DNA from: CAG-1138 sp964495385
GTDB lineage: Bacteria; Bacillota; Clostridia; Christensenellales; CAG-917
Length of the DNA: 64,000 bases
Assembly: GCA_964495385.1 (NCBI GenBank)
Contig: CAZBVO010000004.1
Coordinates: 23,428-87,427 of the forward strand
Direction of reading: 5' to 3'
Shown: in pieces, positions 1 through 8,977 of the stretch
Layout: each line of letters opens with the position of its first letter
Numbering within the stretch: the first letter of the stretch is position 1
Notes under the pieces: generated by a model
The model's database searches: none
What the model was told of the DNA's origin: nothing
What the model saw: only the letters and a program-made list of their open reading frames with translations
Translations under genes and position numbers: made by a program

Positions 1-2
1 AG

Positions 3-326
3 GAAGCCGTTGCAATCGCAAAAGCCGCCCGTCCGGAACTTATGCTTGACGGCGAAATTCAGTTGGATGCGGCAATCGTTCCGTCGGTCGGACATCAAAA
101 AGCTCCGGGAAGCAACGTTGCAGGCAACGCAAACGTTCTTGTTTTCCCTAATCTCGAAGCAGGCAACATCGGCTACAAAATCGCTCAACGCTTCGGCGGA
201 CACATGGCAATCGGCCCGGTTATGCAAGGTTTGGCAAAACCGATAAACGACTTGTCCAGAGGATGCGTTGCAGAAGATATCGTGGCAACCGCCGCAATCA
301 CCGCTTTACAGGCAACGGAAGGTTAA
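3..326 (+). CDS. pta: phosphate acetyltransferase, C-terminal part (truncated by window edge)
   Basis: Only the last 107 codons are present; the gene enters from the left edge in frame 3. The protein converts acetyl-CoA and phosphate to acetyl phosphate and CoA in the cytoplasm. The visible part has the family's conserved C-terminal stretch, with VPSVGHQKAPGSNVAG, a run containing FPNLEAGNIGYK, and IGPVMQGLAKPINDLSRG, which line the CoA and phosphate pocket. The stop codon lies 4 bases before ackA, so the two enzymes of the acetate/ATP branch form one operon. The identification rests on these motifs and on the neighbour. Confidence 0.93.
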   Translation, partial: EAVAIAKAARPELMLDGEIQLDAAIVPSVGHQKAPGSNVAGNANVLVFPNLEAGNIGYKIAQRFGGHMAIGPVMQGLAKPINDLSRGCVAEDIVATAAITALQATEG

Positions 327-330
327 GAAT

Positions 331-1545
331 ATGAAAATTTTGGTTATAAACGCAGGCAGCAGTAGCCTGAAATATCAAATCATCGACATGCAAAACGAGG
401 AAGTTTTGGCCAAGGGTATTTGCGAACGCATCACTTTCCCGGGCTCGGTCCTCACGCAAAAAACCGCAGACGGCCGCAAAACCGTCATCAATCAGGACAT
501 GCCTACTCACAAAGAGGCGTTGGAACTGGTTTTGAAAGCGCTTTTGGACAAAGAAGGCGGCGCCATTTCGGACATTAAGGAAATTTCCGCAGTAGGCCAC
601 AGAGTGCTTCACAGCGGCGAAGATTTTTCAAGCAGCGTGCTTGTTGACGACGAAGTCATCCGCATCTGCAAAAAGAACATCGACCTCGGTCCTTTGCACA
701 TGCCGGGCAACATCGGTTGCGTTGAAAGTTGCAGAGAAGTTTTGGGGCCGGACGTTCCGATGGCACTTGTTTTCGACACGACTTTCCATTCCACCATGCC
801 GCCTAAAGCATACCTTTACGGCGTGCCATATGAAGATTACGAGGCGTTTAAGGTCAGAAAGTACGGTTTCCACGGCACTTCGCACAAATACATAACGGGC
901 GAAATTTCCAAGTGGCTCGGCACGGATAAATTCAAAGCGATCATCTGCCACCTCGGCAACGGAAGCAGTTTGTCGGCGGTTAAGGACGGACTTTGTCAGG
1001 ACACCACAATGGGCTTTACACCGCTCGAGGGCGTTATGATGGGCACCCGCAGCGGCGACATCGATCCGGCGGCAGTCGAATTTTTGGCAAACAAAAAGGG
1101 AATGTCCCTTGCTGAAACCGTGCAATATCTCAACAAAAAGAGCGGCATGTACGGCATAAGCGGTTTTTCCAGCGATTGCAGAGACCTCACCTCTGCGGCA
1201 GAAGAAGGCAACGAAAGGGCCGCGCTTGCGCTTGATATGACGGCTTATCGCATCAAAAAATACGTCGGAGCTTTTGCGGCAGTGCTGGGCGGCGCGGACG
1301 CAATCGTATTCACCGGCGGCATCGGCGAACACAGTTCTCTTATCCGCGGCAAGATTTTGGAAGGCTTGGAGTACATGGGCGTTGACGTCGATTTCGACAA
1401 GAACGAAAATCCGGACGACGTGAACGTTTCGGTCATTTCCAAACCGACGTCCAAAGTCAAGGTTGCAATCATTCCGACCAATGAGGAACTCGTTATTGCC
1501 CGCGAAACCAAGTTTTTGAGCGAAAACAAGGCGGCTAAATTGTAA
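331..1545 (+). CDS. ackA: acetate kinase
   Basis: Makes ATP and acetate from acetyl phosphate, the last step of mixed-acid fermentation. The protein has 404 residues, the usual length, and all family motifs: NAGSSSLK at the N-terminus, GHRVLHSGE, DTTFHSTMP, the FHGTSHKY catalytic histidine segment, HLGNGSS, GTRSGDIDP, and FTGGIGEHS near residue 325. The start at 331 is chosen because MKILVINAGSSS is the family N-terminus and GGAAGG lies just upstream; an in-frame ATG at 268 would lie inside pta. No promoter is visible between pta and ackA, so cotranscription is inferred. Confidence 0.97.
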   Translation: MKILVINAGSSSLKYQIIDMQNEEVLAKGICERITFPGSVLTQKTADGRKTVINQDMPTHKEALELVLKALLDKEGGAISDIKEISAVGHRVLHSGEDFSSSVLVDDEVIRICKKNIDLGPLHMPGNIGCVESCREVLGPDVPMALVFDTTFHSTMPPKAYLYGVPYEDYEAFKVRKYGFHGTSHKYITGEISKWLGTDKFKAIICHLGNGSSLSAVKDGLCQDTTMGFTPLEGVMMGTRSGDIDPAAVEFLANKKGMSLAETVQYLNKKSGMYGISGFSSDCRDLTSAAEEGNERAALALDMTAYRIKKYVGAFAAVLGGADAIVFTGGIGEHSSLIRGKILEGLEYMGVDVDFDKNENPDDVNVSVISKPTSKVKVAIIPTNEELVIARETKFLSENKAAKL

Positions 1546-1562
1546 AATAAGCCTCTTTTTGG

Positions 1563-1591
1563 TTGACAAAAAACTTATAAATTTATATAAT
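1563..1591 (+). promoter_or_regulatory. sigma-A promoter for DUF177-rpmF-plsX-rnc
   Basis: A perfect consensus: TTGACA at 1563-1568, a 17-bp spacer, and TATAAT at 1586-1591. Predicted start near 1598, giving a leader of about 20 bases before the ATG at 1618. It separates this operon from pta-ackA. Confidence 0.85.
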
Positions 1592-1617
1592 ACAACTTGC
1601 CGTTTTGTGGAGGACAT

Positions 1618-2112
1618 ATGAAAATTGAGTTTTCAAAAGCAATTGAAGGGGAGTTTTACGAAGTTTCGGACAAATTCAAACCCGACGATTCACTTCTTGA
1701 CGGACGGCCACAGGCAAGGTTTACGGGCGAAGCGGACGTTTCGGGCTGGTACGTAGTCACGGACGACAACGTAGCCGTAAAACTGAACGTAACGGTCCCT
1801 GCGGAGTTTTTGTGCGACAGGTGCGGCGACGTCACCGAAAAGGTCATCGAAGCGGAAGTGAAGGAAACTTTCTTCAAAAATCCGCCTGACGAAGATTCGT
1901 ACACTTACTCGAATTACAGCATCGAGCTGGATCCCGTCATCGAGGAAAGGCTTGTGCTTGCGGTGCCTACGCAAATTTTGTGCAAAAACGATTGCAAAGG
2001 GCTTTGCCCTAAATGCGGGAAACGTCTCGAAGACGGCCCGTGCAACTGCGAAACCAGTCGGCTTGACAACGGTAAAAGCAATCCGTTCGCCGATTTATTA
2101 GATTTAATTTAA
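1618..2112 (+). CDS. DUF177 (YceD) family protein
   Basis: A 164-residue member of the DUF177/YceD family, which in many bacteria is encoded directly before ribosomal protein L32 and is linked to 23S rRNA accumulation. Residues 60-75 contain a CDRCG pair. The C-terminal third has a cysteine cluster (CKNDCKGLCPKCG and a later CNCE), typical of the Gram-positive branch and probably zinc-binding. The start at 1618 follows GGAGG at 1609-1613; an upstream in-frame ATG at 1597 would lie before the predicted transcription start. The function in this organism is inferred from family and position only. Confidence 0.88.
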   Translation: MKIEFSKAIEGEFYEVSDKFKPDDSLLDGRPQARFTGEADVSGWYVVTDDNVAVKLNVTVPAEFLCDRCGDVTEKVIEAEVKETFFKNPPDEDSYTYSNYSIELDPVIEERLVLAVPTQILCKNDCKGLCPKCGKRLEDGPCNCETSRLDNGKSNPFADLLDLI

Positions 2113-2131
2113 CTTCGGGAGGTAACATAAA

Positions 2132-2320
2132 ATGGCAGTACCAAAAAGGAAAGTTTCCAAGGCAAGAAGAAACAGCAGAGCAGCCCAGACCTACAAACTG
2201 ACGGCTCCTAACCTCGTTGAATGCCCGCAATGCCACGAACTCAAGCTCAGCCACATCGTATGCCCTAAATGCGGTTATTATGACGGTGAGCAAGTTGTTG
2301 CAAAGAAGGACAAAGAATAA
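2132..2320 (+). CDS. rpmF: 50S ribosomal protein L32
   Basis: A small basic protein of 62 residues opening with MAVPKRKVSKARRNSRRA-like sequence, the hallmark of L32. A four-cysteine zinc ribbon is present (CPQC at residues 31-34 and CPKCG about a dozen residues later), so this is the zinc-binding form of the protein. A strong GGGAGG ribosome site lies 8 bases upstream. It sits between DUF177 and plsX, a classic arrangement in Firmicutes and Proteobacteria. Confidence 0.97.
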   Translation: MAVPKRKVSKARRNSRAAQTYKLTAPNLVECPQCHELKLSHIVCPKCGYYDGEQVVAKKDKE

Positions 2321-2335
2321 TTTTTCGATTTGACA

Positions 2336-2357
2336 GAGGCAGACAAAAGTCTGCCTC
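2336..2357 (+). other. intercistronic hairpin between rpmF and plsX
   Basis: A perfect 9-bp stem GAGGCAGAC/GTCTGCCTC closes an AAAA tetraloop. Only two T follow the stem (ATTTAACAT), so it is a poor terminator. It may instead protect the abundant rpmF transcript from 3' decay or partly lower read-through into plsX. Confidence 0.6.
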
Positions 2358-2386
2358 ATTTAACATATAAAAATTTAGGAGTCATC

Positions 2387-3388
2387 ATGAAAATTATCGT
2401 TGATGCTTACGGCGGCGACAATGCTCCGGCCGAAATTATCGAAGGCGCGCTTATCGCACTTGAAAAGGATAAGTCGTTAGAAGTTGTTTTGGCGGGACGG
2501 GAGGAGGAAATCCTCCGGATTTTGGACGGAAGAACCGAACGTGTTTCCGTTTTGCCTGCCGAAGACGTTATCACCAACAACGACGTGCCGACCGTTGCGG
2601 TCAGAACCAAAAAGAACAGCAGTTTGGTTAAGGCTTGCTACGAACTGAAAAACAACGAAGAAATAGGCGGTCTTGTTTCGGCGGGAAGCACCGGAGCTTT
2701 GCTTACGGGCGCATATCTTATCGTCGGACGAATCGGCGGCATTCAAAAACCCGCTCTCGCGACGGTTTTGCCGCATCTCGACAGAAAAGGCGTGGTGCTT
2801 TGCGATTGCGGAGCCAATGCCGATTGCAGGCCTATTCATTTGGAGCAGTTTGCAGTCATGGGAAGTGCGTTTTGCTCGGCAATGCTCGACATCGAAAGGC
2901 CGAAAGTGGCACTTTTGAACAACGGTTCCGAGGAATGCAAAGGCGACGAAGTACATAAAGAAGCGTACAAAGCGATGAGCGAAAACGGAAACTTCGATTT
3001 TTGCGGCAACGTTGAGGGCAGGGACATTATTTCCGGTGCGGCAGACGTCATCGTAGCGGACGGTTTCAGCGGAAACGTTGCGCTAAAAAGCATCGAAGGC
3101 ACGGCTCTCGGGGTGTTTGCTCTCATGAAAAAGGGCATGAAAGAGGGCGGCTTTAAGGCCAAAATCGGCGCACTTTTGTTTAAGCCGGTGTTGAGAAACA
3201 TCAAGCATAAACTCGACTACAACGACGTTGGCGGCGCATGCTTTTTGGGTGTAAAAAAAGTTGTCGTAAAAGCGCACGGCTCGTCCGATCGCCACGCAAT
3301 TTCGTCGGCGATATTGCAGGCAAAAAGCCTCGCCGAGGCAGGTATAATCGAAAAAATCAGGCAGGATTTGGACAAAATCAAGGAGTGA
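2387..3388 (+). CDS. plsX: phosphate acyltransferase PlsX
   Basis: Converts acyl-ACP to acyl-phosphate, the first committed step of phospholipid synthesis in Gram-positive bacteria; a peripheral membrane enzyme. The 333-residue length is normal. Landmarks are MKIIVDAYGGDNAP at the N-terminus, the AGSTGALL glycine stretch near residue 100, and DGFSGNVALKS near residue 225. The start at 2387 is set by the family N-terminus and a TTAGGAG site 6-12 bases upstream; an in-frame start at 2330 would have no such site. No FapR-type operator was found upstream. The stop is separated from rnc by one base, so translation may be coupled. Confidence 0.95.
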   Translation: MKIIVDAYGGDNAPAEIIEGALIALEKDKSLEVVLAGREEEILRILDGRTERVSVLPAEDVITNNDVPTVAVRTKKNSSLVKACYELKNNEEIGGLVSAGSTGALLTGAYLIVGRIGGIQKPALATVLPHLDRKGVVLCDCGANADCRPIHLEQFAVMGSAFCSAMLDIERPKVALLNNGSEECKGDEVHKEAYKAMSENGNFDFCGNVEGRDIISGAADVIVADGFSGNVALKSIEGTALGVFALMKKGMKEGGFKAKIGALLFKPVLRNIKHKLDYNDVGGACFLGVKKVVVKAHGSSDRHAISSAILQAKSLAEAGIIEKIRQDLDKIKE

Positions 3389-3389
3389 T

Positions 3390-4046
3390 ATGAGCGGTAT
3401 CGAAAAAATCATCGGCTACAGTTTCAATAATCCACAGCTGCTGGAAACGGCGTTGACGCACCGTTCGGTCAAGGGCAAAACCTCCAACCAAAACATGGAG
3501 TTTTTGGGCGACAGCATTTTGGGTTTTATAGTTGCCGAGGTTGTTTTTCGTCGCAATCCCGACTTTGACGAAGGCAAAATGACCGAGATGCGCAAAAATA
3601 TCGTATCTCAAAAGCCGCTTGCCGAAGCCGTTTCGGCACTCGGATTGCAAAACTTTTTGCGGCTCGGGCGCAACGAATTCGAGCATAAAGTTCAAGAAAC
3701 CGACAAAACCAAATGTGACCTTTACGAAGCATTGCTTGCGGCGGTTTATCTTGACGGAGGCATGGGTGAAGCAAGGAAGTTTGTCGCAAAAACGTTGGGC
3801 GATTTGATGAAAAGGATGGAAGAGCATCGCGACCGCGATTACGATTACAAATCGAGGCTTAAGGAATTTGCCGACAAACATCGCCTGTCGTTGGAATTTA
3901 AGGAAGAAACAAAAGAACCGGGCGAGTTTGTTTTCACCGCCGTTTTGGAAGGCGACGAGCTTGGAACGGGGGTTGGAAAATCCAAAAAATCCGCACAGCA
4001 AATGGCCGCAAAAGAAGTTCTCGAAAAACTTGACAAACATCATTAA
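3390..4046 (+). CDS. rnc: ribonuclease III
   Basis: Double-strand-specific endoribonuclease that processes rRNA precursors and mRNA duplexes. In 218 residues it shows the catalytic signature NMEFLGDSILG (residues 34-44), a second acidic site in DLYEALLAAVYLDGG near residue 112, and a C-terminal double-stranded RNA binding domain from about residue 150 ending in KKSAQQMAAKEVLEKL. AAGGAG of the ribosome site overlaps the end of plsX. It is the last gene before a strong terminator, so it closes the operon that starts at 1563. Confidence 0.96.
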   Translation: MSGIEKIIGYSFNNPQLLETALTHRSVKGKTSNQNMEFLGDSILGFIVAEVVFRRNPDFDEGKMTEMRKNIVSQKPLAEAVSALGLQNFLRLGRNEFEHKVQETDKTKCDLYEALLAAVYLDGGMGEARKFVAKTLGDLMKRMEEHRDRDYDYKSRLKEFADKHRLSLEFKEETKEPGEFVFTAVLEGDELGTGVGKSKKSAQQMAAKEVLEKLDKHH

Positions 4047-4055
4047 ACAAATTTT

Positions 4056-4089
4056 AAGCGACAAAACGTATGCGTTAAGTCGCTTTTTT
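4056..4089 (+). terminator. terminator after rnc
   Basis: AAGCGAC pairs with GTCGCTT; inside it AACG pairs with CGTT around a TATG loop. A run of six T follows. It lies 10 bases after the rnc stop. Confidence 0.85.
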
Positions 4090-4294
4090 GTTGCAAAAAA
4101 CATTTTGCCCGTTTGAGAGTCGGTCAATATTTCGGTTGTCGGATTTTTGTTGAATTTAACAAAACGCCGCATATATTTCAGGCAAATTCAAATCTTGCGG
4201 TTTCCGAAGCAAATCATGCTTCGGATTTTTTCAACCTGCTTTTTTACGTACAAAAAAACAAGCGGCATTTTGACGGGCAAAACAATAAATTCGG
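4090..4294 (+). other. intergenic segment between the rnc terminator and the smc promoter, with a second terminator
   Basis: No convincing coding sequence is seen. A second independent terminator lies at 4203-4231: TCCGAAGC, a 7-base loop, GCTTCGGA, then six T. Upstream of it a weak promoter-like pair can be drawn (TTGAAT and TATATT, 16 bp apart, about 4151-4178), which would give an RNA of roughly 45 bases. Whether a small RNA is made is unproven; the segment could simply be tandem termination insulating smc. Confidence 0.4.
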
Positions 4295-4323
4295 TTGAAA
4301 AAAACAATATTATGTGCTATAAT
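4295..4323 (+). promoter_or_regulatory. sigma-A promoter for smc-ftsY
   Basis: TTGAAA at 4295-4300, 17-bp spacer, TATAAT at 4318-4323. The predicted leader to the smc GTG is about 50 bases. Confidence 0.8.
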
Positions 4324-4381
4324 TATACTAACTACATATTTGCGTATGCGCCGTGCGCGCACATGCAAGGGAGAAGTCACA

Positions 4382-7300
4382 GTGAACTTAAAGAAAATTG
4401 TACTTTACGGTTTCAAGTCGTTTGCAGACAAAACAACCATTCCGTTTGAATACAACATGACGGCTATTGTCGGTCCGAACGGCAGCGGAAAAAGCAACGT
4501 TGCCGATGCCATCCGCTGGGTTTTGGGCGAAAAGAGCGCAAAACAACTTAGAGGCACCAACATGAGGGACGTCATTTTTATGGGTACGGAGGCACGCAAA
4601 AGCCTCAGTTTTTGCGAGGTCGAGCTTTATTTTGACAACACTGCCCGCATTTTCCCGATAGAATTCGACGAAGTGGTCATTTCCAGAAGGCTGGATCGCA
4701 GCGGCAACAGCGAGTATTTTATCAACAAGGCCAAAACCCGTCTTAAAGATATCACCAGTCTGTTGCACGACACCGGCGTAGGTACCGAAGGTTACACGCT
4801 TATAGGCCAGGATAAGGTTAAGGACATCATATCTTCCAAACCGGAAGACAGGCGCATCATTTTCGAGGATGCCGCAGGCGTATCCAAATTTAAGGCGCAA
4901 AAGGCCGAAACGGTCCGCAAGCTTGAACGCTCGTCGGACAACCTTTCCCGTTGCAACGACCTCATCAACGAAATCGAAAACCGTCTCGGGCCGTTGAAGA
5001 AACAGGCCGAAGACGCAATGAAATATCGCGAACTGGCTGCCGAACTTAAATACAACGAAGTAAACTACTACGTTTACCGTTTTGAAAACAACAAAAGCCA
5101 CGTCGACGGCATCAAGGAGCGTCTGACGCAAATTTTGTTGCAACTTAACGAAGCTGAACAGGCCTCGGCGAAAGCGCAAAACGATTACGACGCTTTGACT
5201 GAATCCATCAAAACGCTCGACGACAAGCTTGCCGACAGCAACAGCAGGCTTTTGAGCCTTAAGGTTTCGGAGGAAAGGGCATCGGGCACCGTGGGGCTTC
5301 ACGAACAGCGCATTCGTCATTATACCGACGAACTCTCTAGGCTTGCCGACGAAAAGGCGTCCTTGGAAGCGCAACTTGCCGAAAAGGCCGACAGTCTTGC
5401 CGAGACGCTTAAAGAAAAGGAAGGAAAATCCGCCGAGCTTGCCGCCGTTTCCGAGCAATTTGCCGCCGAAAGCGATAAGCTCGAAAGGCTTGTTGCCAAA
5501 ATCACCGCTGCCGAAAACAGCATCGAGGACAGCAACCGTCGCATGATGAGTGCCGCCGAAGAACTTGCTTCCATAAAGGGCAACATGTCCGCACTCGTCA
5601 AGGAAAAGGAACTTAACGAAAAACTTTTGGAATCCAAAACCGAAAACGTTCTTGTTAAGAAAAACGCTTTGGATGCCGAGTACACCGACCTTGCGATAAA
5701 CGAAGCCAATTTGAAAAAGACAATTCAAAAGGGCAACGATTTGGCCGCCGAGTACAACGAAAACATCAACGAATACAACGACAAAAAGCACAGTCTCGAA
5801 ACTTTGGCGGAGGATTTGACAAAACTCAACGGCCGTATTTCGGCACTCGAAACCAAGCACAATTTGCTTGTCAGCCTGAAGGAGGAATACGACGGTTTCG
5901 GCCTTGCAGTCAAACGTTTGATGCAGGACGCCAAAACCAATTCCGATTTATCTTCGAGGGTTCAGGGGGTTGTTGCGGAGATCATCAAAGCGCCGGCGGG
6001 CATGGAACTTGCCATCGAAACGGCTTTGGGCGGTGCGCTTCAAAACGTGGTTACCTCCAACGAAGACGATGCAAAGCACGTCATCGGATATTTGCAAAAC
6101 AAACGTTACGGTCAAATAACCTTCTTGCCGCTCACCAGCTTTAAGCCTCGTATGCTCGAACCGGAGTACAAGTCCGCACTGTCGGAGCGCGGATGCTACG
6201 GCATTGCCAGCGAAATTGTCAGCTACGACAAAAAATTCGACAACATCATAAAAGGCCTTTTGGGCAAAACGGTTGTTGTGGACAACATGGACACCGCCGT
6301 CAGGATGGCCAAAAACTACCGTTACGGTTTCAAAATAGTTACGATGGACGGCAATCAGGTTGCAACCAGCGGTGCAATTCGAGGCGGTTCGGTTTCGAGA
6401 GCGGAAGGCAGCAGCATTTTGGGCAAGGAAAAGGAAATCGCCGAAGCGAAAGCCGCGTGGGATAAGGCAAAAAAGCAGTACGAACAGCTTATGACCATGC
6501 GCCGCGACTACGAAAAAGCCATGGCGGATGCCGACGACAAGACGGTCAAAATTAAAGCCGAAATGGAAGAAATCAAAATTGCCGGCGGCGTATTGACCGA
6601 AAAAATCAAAAAATGCAAACAGAACGTCGAGGTTATGGAAGAAGAAGTTCACATCATGGCCTCGGAAATCGAAACTTTGAAAAAGGGCGTAAGGGAAACC
6701 GCCGACAAATTGGGCTCCGTGGACAAGCTGGAAGCGGAAATTTCGTCGCAGAAAGCAATAAGCGGTGACCTTGCGGAAAAATCGAGGGCGCAAACCGACC
6801 TCAACAAAAAAGAGCGTGACGAGTTGAACAGCAACGTTATTTCTCTGCGAGTCAAGATTGCCGAACTTAAAACGGAAATCGAAACTTCCGAGCAAGCCGC
6901 ATTCCGCTTAAAACGTGAAGGCGACGTTTTGAACGAACAACTTTTGGACGACGTCGCGCGCATGCGCACGATAGAAGGCGAAGTTAACGCCGAAAAACTC
7001 AGGGCGCAAACGGCGGTTATGAGCAGAGAGGACCGCGAAAAAATCGAAAGCCTCACCAAAGATATCGTCGACCTTACCGAAGCCAAACGCAATTCGCAAG
7101 CCGAGCTTCAAAACTTAAACAGCAAGCGTGTTCAAATCGGCGACACCGTAAGGGAACTGGAAGGGCAGCGTTACAAGCAGGAAGCCGCTCTCGAAAAGGC
7201 GGATAGCGACATCAAGTATCTCGAGGACCACGTTTGGCAGGAGTATTCGCTGACCTATCAAAACGCCGTCGAGCTTAAAGACGAGGCCTTCGATATCGAA

Positions 7301-7972
7301 AAGGCAAATTCAAACATCAACAAACTGAAGAGGGCGATAAATCAGCTTGGCGACGTTAACCTTCTGGCAATTCGCGACTATGAGGAAAACGGCAAGCGCT
7401 ACGACGAGTTGTGTGCACAGCGTGACGACGTGCAGGCCGCGGTTGACGATCTGAACAAAATTTTGAAGGACCTCACCGACGAAATGACCACCAGGTTCAA
7501 CGATGCGTTCGTCAAAATAAACGAAAACTTCAGGGTAACTTTCGCAGAGCTGTTTGGCGGCGGAACAGCCGAGCTTATTTTGCTTGACAGCACCACGGGC
7601 GATCCGTTGGATGCGGGCGTTGACATCAAAATGCAACCGCCGGGCAAAAAAAGCCTGCACCTGTCGCAGTACTCGGGCGGCGAGCAGAGCCTTACGGCAA
7701 TTGCCATTTTGTTTGCTATTTTGAAACTTAAAGCTATGCCGTTCTGCGTGCTGGACGAAGTCGATTCCGCTTTGGACGACAGCAACGTAGCCATCTGCGC
7801 CGAATACATCAAAAAGCTGTCGAAGGACACGCAGTTTATCGTTATCACACACCGCAAACCTACCATGGAAAATGCCGACAGTCTGTACGGTGTTGCAATG
7901 GAAGAAAAGGGCATATCCAAAATACTGTCCGTAAACTTGGCCGATGCTTTGCGCTCGGCAGAGGGGGATTAA
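4382..7972 (+). CDS. smc: chromosome segregation protein SMC
   Basis: The ATPase core of the bacterial condensin, which loads with ScpAB near ParB-parS and extrudes DNA loops. In 1196 residues the order is: Walker A GPNGSGKSN (31-39), a long coiled coil (about 170-500), a hinge (about 520-640), the return coiled coil, then the ABC signature LSQYSGGEQ and Walker B FCVLDEVDSALDD near the C-terminus. The GTG start at 4382 is chosen because VNLKKIVLYGFKSF matches the family N-terminus and AAGGGAG lies 8 bases upstream. An open frame back to 4295 overlaps the promoter. ftsY follows after 3 bases, the usual smc-ftsY pairing. Confidence 0.97.
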   Translation: MNLKKIVLYGFKSFADKTTIPFEYNMTAIVGPNGSGKSNVADAIRWVLGEKSAKQLRGTNMRDVIFMGTEARKSLSFCEVELYFDNTARIFPIEFDEVVISRRLDRSGNSEYFINKAKTRLKDITSLLHDTGVGTEGYTLIGQDKVKDIISSKPEDRRIIFEDAAGVSKFKAQKAETVRKLERSSDNLSRCNDLINEIENRLGPLKKQAEDAMKYRELAAELKYNEVNYYVYRFENNKSHVDGIKERLTQILLQLNEAEQASAKAQNDYDALTESIKTLDDKLADSNSRLLSLKVSEERASGTVGLHEQRIRHYTDELSRLADEKASLEAQLAEKADSLAETLKEKEGKSAELAAVSEQFAAESDKLERLVAKITAAENSIEDSNRRMMSAAEELASIKGNMSALVKEKELNEKLLESKTENVLVKKNALDAEYTDLAINEANLKKTIQKGNDLAAEYNENINEYNDKKHSLETLAEDLTKLNGRISALETKHNLLVSLKEEYDGFGLAVKRLMQDAKTNSDLSSRVQGVVAEIIKAPAGMELAIETALGGALQNVVTSNEDDAKHVIGYLQNKRYGQITFLPLTSFKPRMLEPEYKSALSERGCYGIASEIVSYDKKFDNIIKGLLGKTVVVDNMDTAVRMAKNYRYGFKIVTMDGNQVATSGAIRGGSVSRAEGSSILGKEKEIAEAKAAWDKAKKQYEQLMTMRRDYEKAMADADDKTVKIKAEMEEIKIAGGVLTEKIKKCKQNVEVMEEEVHIMASEIETLKKGVRETADKLGSVDKLEAEISSQKAISGDLAEKSRAQTDLNKKERDELNSNVISLRVKIAELKTEIETSEQAAFRLKREGDVLNEQLLDDVARMRTIEGEVNAEKLRAQTAVMSREDREKIESLTKDIVDLTEAKRNSQAELQNLNSKRVQIGDTVRELEGQRYKQEAALEKADSDIKYLEDHVWQEYSLTYQNAVELKDEAFDIEKANSNINKLKRAINQLGDVNLLAIRDYEENGKRYDELCAQRDDVQAAVDDLNKILKDLTDEMTTRFNDAFVKINENFRVTFAELFGGGTAELILLDSTTGDPLDAGVDIKMQPPGKKSLHLSQYSGGEQSLTAIAILFAILKLKAMPFCVLDEVDSALDDSNVAICAEYIKKLSKDTQFIVITHRKPTMENADSLYGVAMEEKGISKILSVNLADALRSAEGD

Positions 7973-7975
7973 ACT

Positions 7976-8869
7976 ATGGGATTCTTTTCAAAAATCAAAG
8001 AGAGTCTGCAAAAGACCAAAGATGCCGTCGGCAAAAAGCTGTTCAGCGTTTTTTCGGGGCGCAAGTTGGACGACGAGTTTTACGAGGATTTGTCGGATGC
8101 GCTTATCTCCGCCGACTTCGGCGTGGTTGCCACCGACGAGATTATCGAGGAGCTTAAGGACCGAGTTTACCGTCAAAAGGTAACCGACACCGACGGTGCC
8201 AAAAAACTTTTGAAACAAATTATGACAGAAAGCATCGACTACGAAATTCCGCCTTACGAGTATCCGTTGGTGATTCTCGTTGCCGGCGTAAACGGAGTCG
8301 GCAAAACCACGGCCATAGGCAAACTTGCAAACAAGTTTAAAAAACAGGGCAAGTCGGTTGTGGTTGCGGCGGCGGACACTTTCCGCGCGGCCGCAAGCGA
8401 ACAGCTTGAAGTTTGGGCTGAACGTGCCGACGTCAGGATTGTCAAACACGGCGAGGGAAGCGACCCGGCATCGGTGGTTTACGATGCCATTGCTTCGGCA
8501 AAGGCAAAGCACACCGACGTTGTTTTGGTTGATACGGCAGGCAGGCTTCACAACAAAAAGAACCTTATGGAAGAGCTTCGCAAAATTCACCGAGTTGTCG
8601 AGCGTGAATTTCCGGAGGCCGACTTCCGCAACTACATCGTTTTGGATGCCACCACCGGGCAAAACGCCGTTCAGCAGGCCGAAGTGTTTGGCGAAGTGGT
8701 TGACGTTGACGGCATCATTTTAAACAAACTTGACGGCACCGCAAAGGGCGGAGTGGTTTTGGCAATATCCGCCGAAATGGAAATCCCGGTAGTGTACGTG
8801 GGCGTGGGCGAAAAAATCGACGATTTGGAAGATTTTTCCGCATCCGAATTTATCGACGGCATTTTGTGA
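7976..8869 (+). CDS. ftsY: signal recognition particle receptor FtsY
   Basis: GTPase that docks SRP-ribosome complexes to the membrane for cotranslational insertion. The protein has 297 residues: a helical N domain, then the G domain with GVNGVGKTT (about 97-105), DTFRAAASEQL (about 133), DTAGR (about 182) and a TKLDGTAKGG-type element written here as NKLDGTAKGG. The acidic A domain of enteric FtsY is absent, as expected for Firmicutes. GAGGGGG upstream of the ATG overlaps the end of smc. ffh is not in the window. Confidence 0.96.
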   Translation: MGFFSKIKESLQKTKDAVGKKLFSVFSGRKLDDEFYEDLSDALISADFGVVATDEIIEELKDRVYRQKVTDTDGAKKLLKQIMTESIDYEIPPYEYPLVILVAGVNGVGKTTAIGKLANKFKKQGKSVVVAAADTFRAAASEQLEVWAERADVRIVKHGEGSDPASVVYDAIASAKAKHTDVVLVDTAGRLHNKKNLMEELRKIHRVVEREFPEADFRNYIVLDATTGQNAVQQAEVFGEVVDVDGIILNKLDGTAKGGVVLAISAEMEIPVVYVGVGEKIDDLEDFSASEFIDGIL

Positions 8870-8977
8870 TTTGCCGCTCAAATCAAATTTGCCAAAGGAT
8901 TTTCAAAAACAATCCGTTCAAAAACAAATTTACATTCAAAATCGCCGTTTTAAGCAACAGCAAGTGGGGGATAAATT

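Noticed and set aside
2321..2386. FapR-type operator before plsX
   Set aside because: The only symmetric sequence is the GC-rich hairpin; it does not match the known FapR consensus.
4295..4381. Upstream extension of smc to TTG 4295
   Set aside because: It would place the start on the -35 box of the smc promoter and add residues not found in SMC proteins; GTG 4382 has a good ribosome site.
4388..5860. 490-codon open frame antisense to smc
   Set aside because: Low-complexity Phe/Val/Gly product, no start signals, opposite to the SMC ATPase head and coiled coil.
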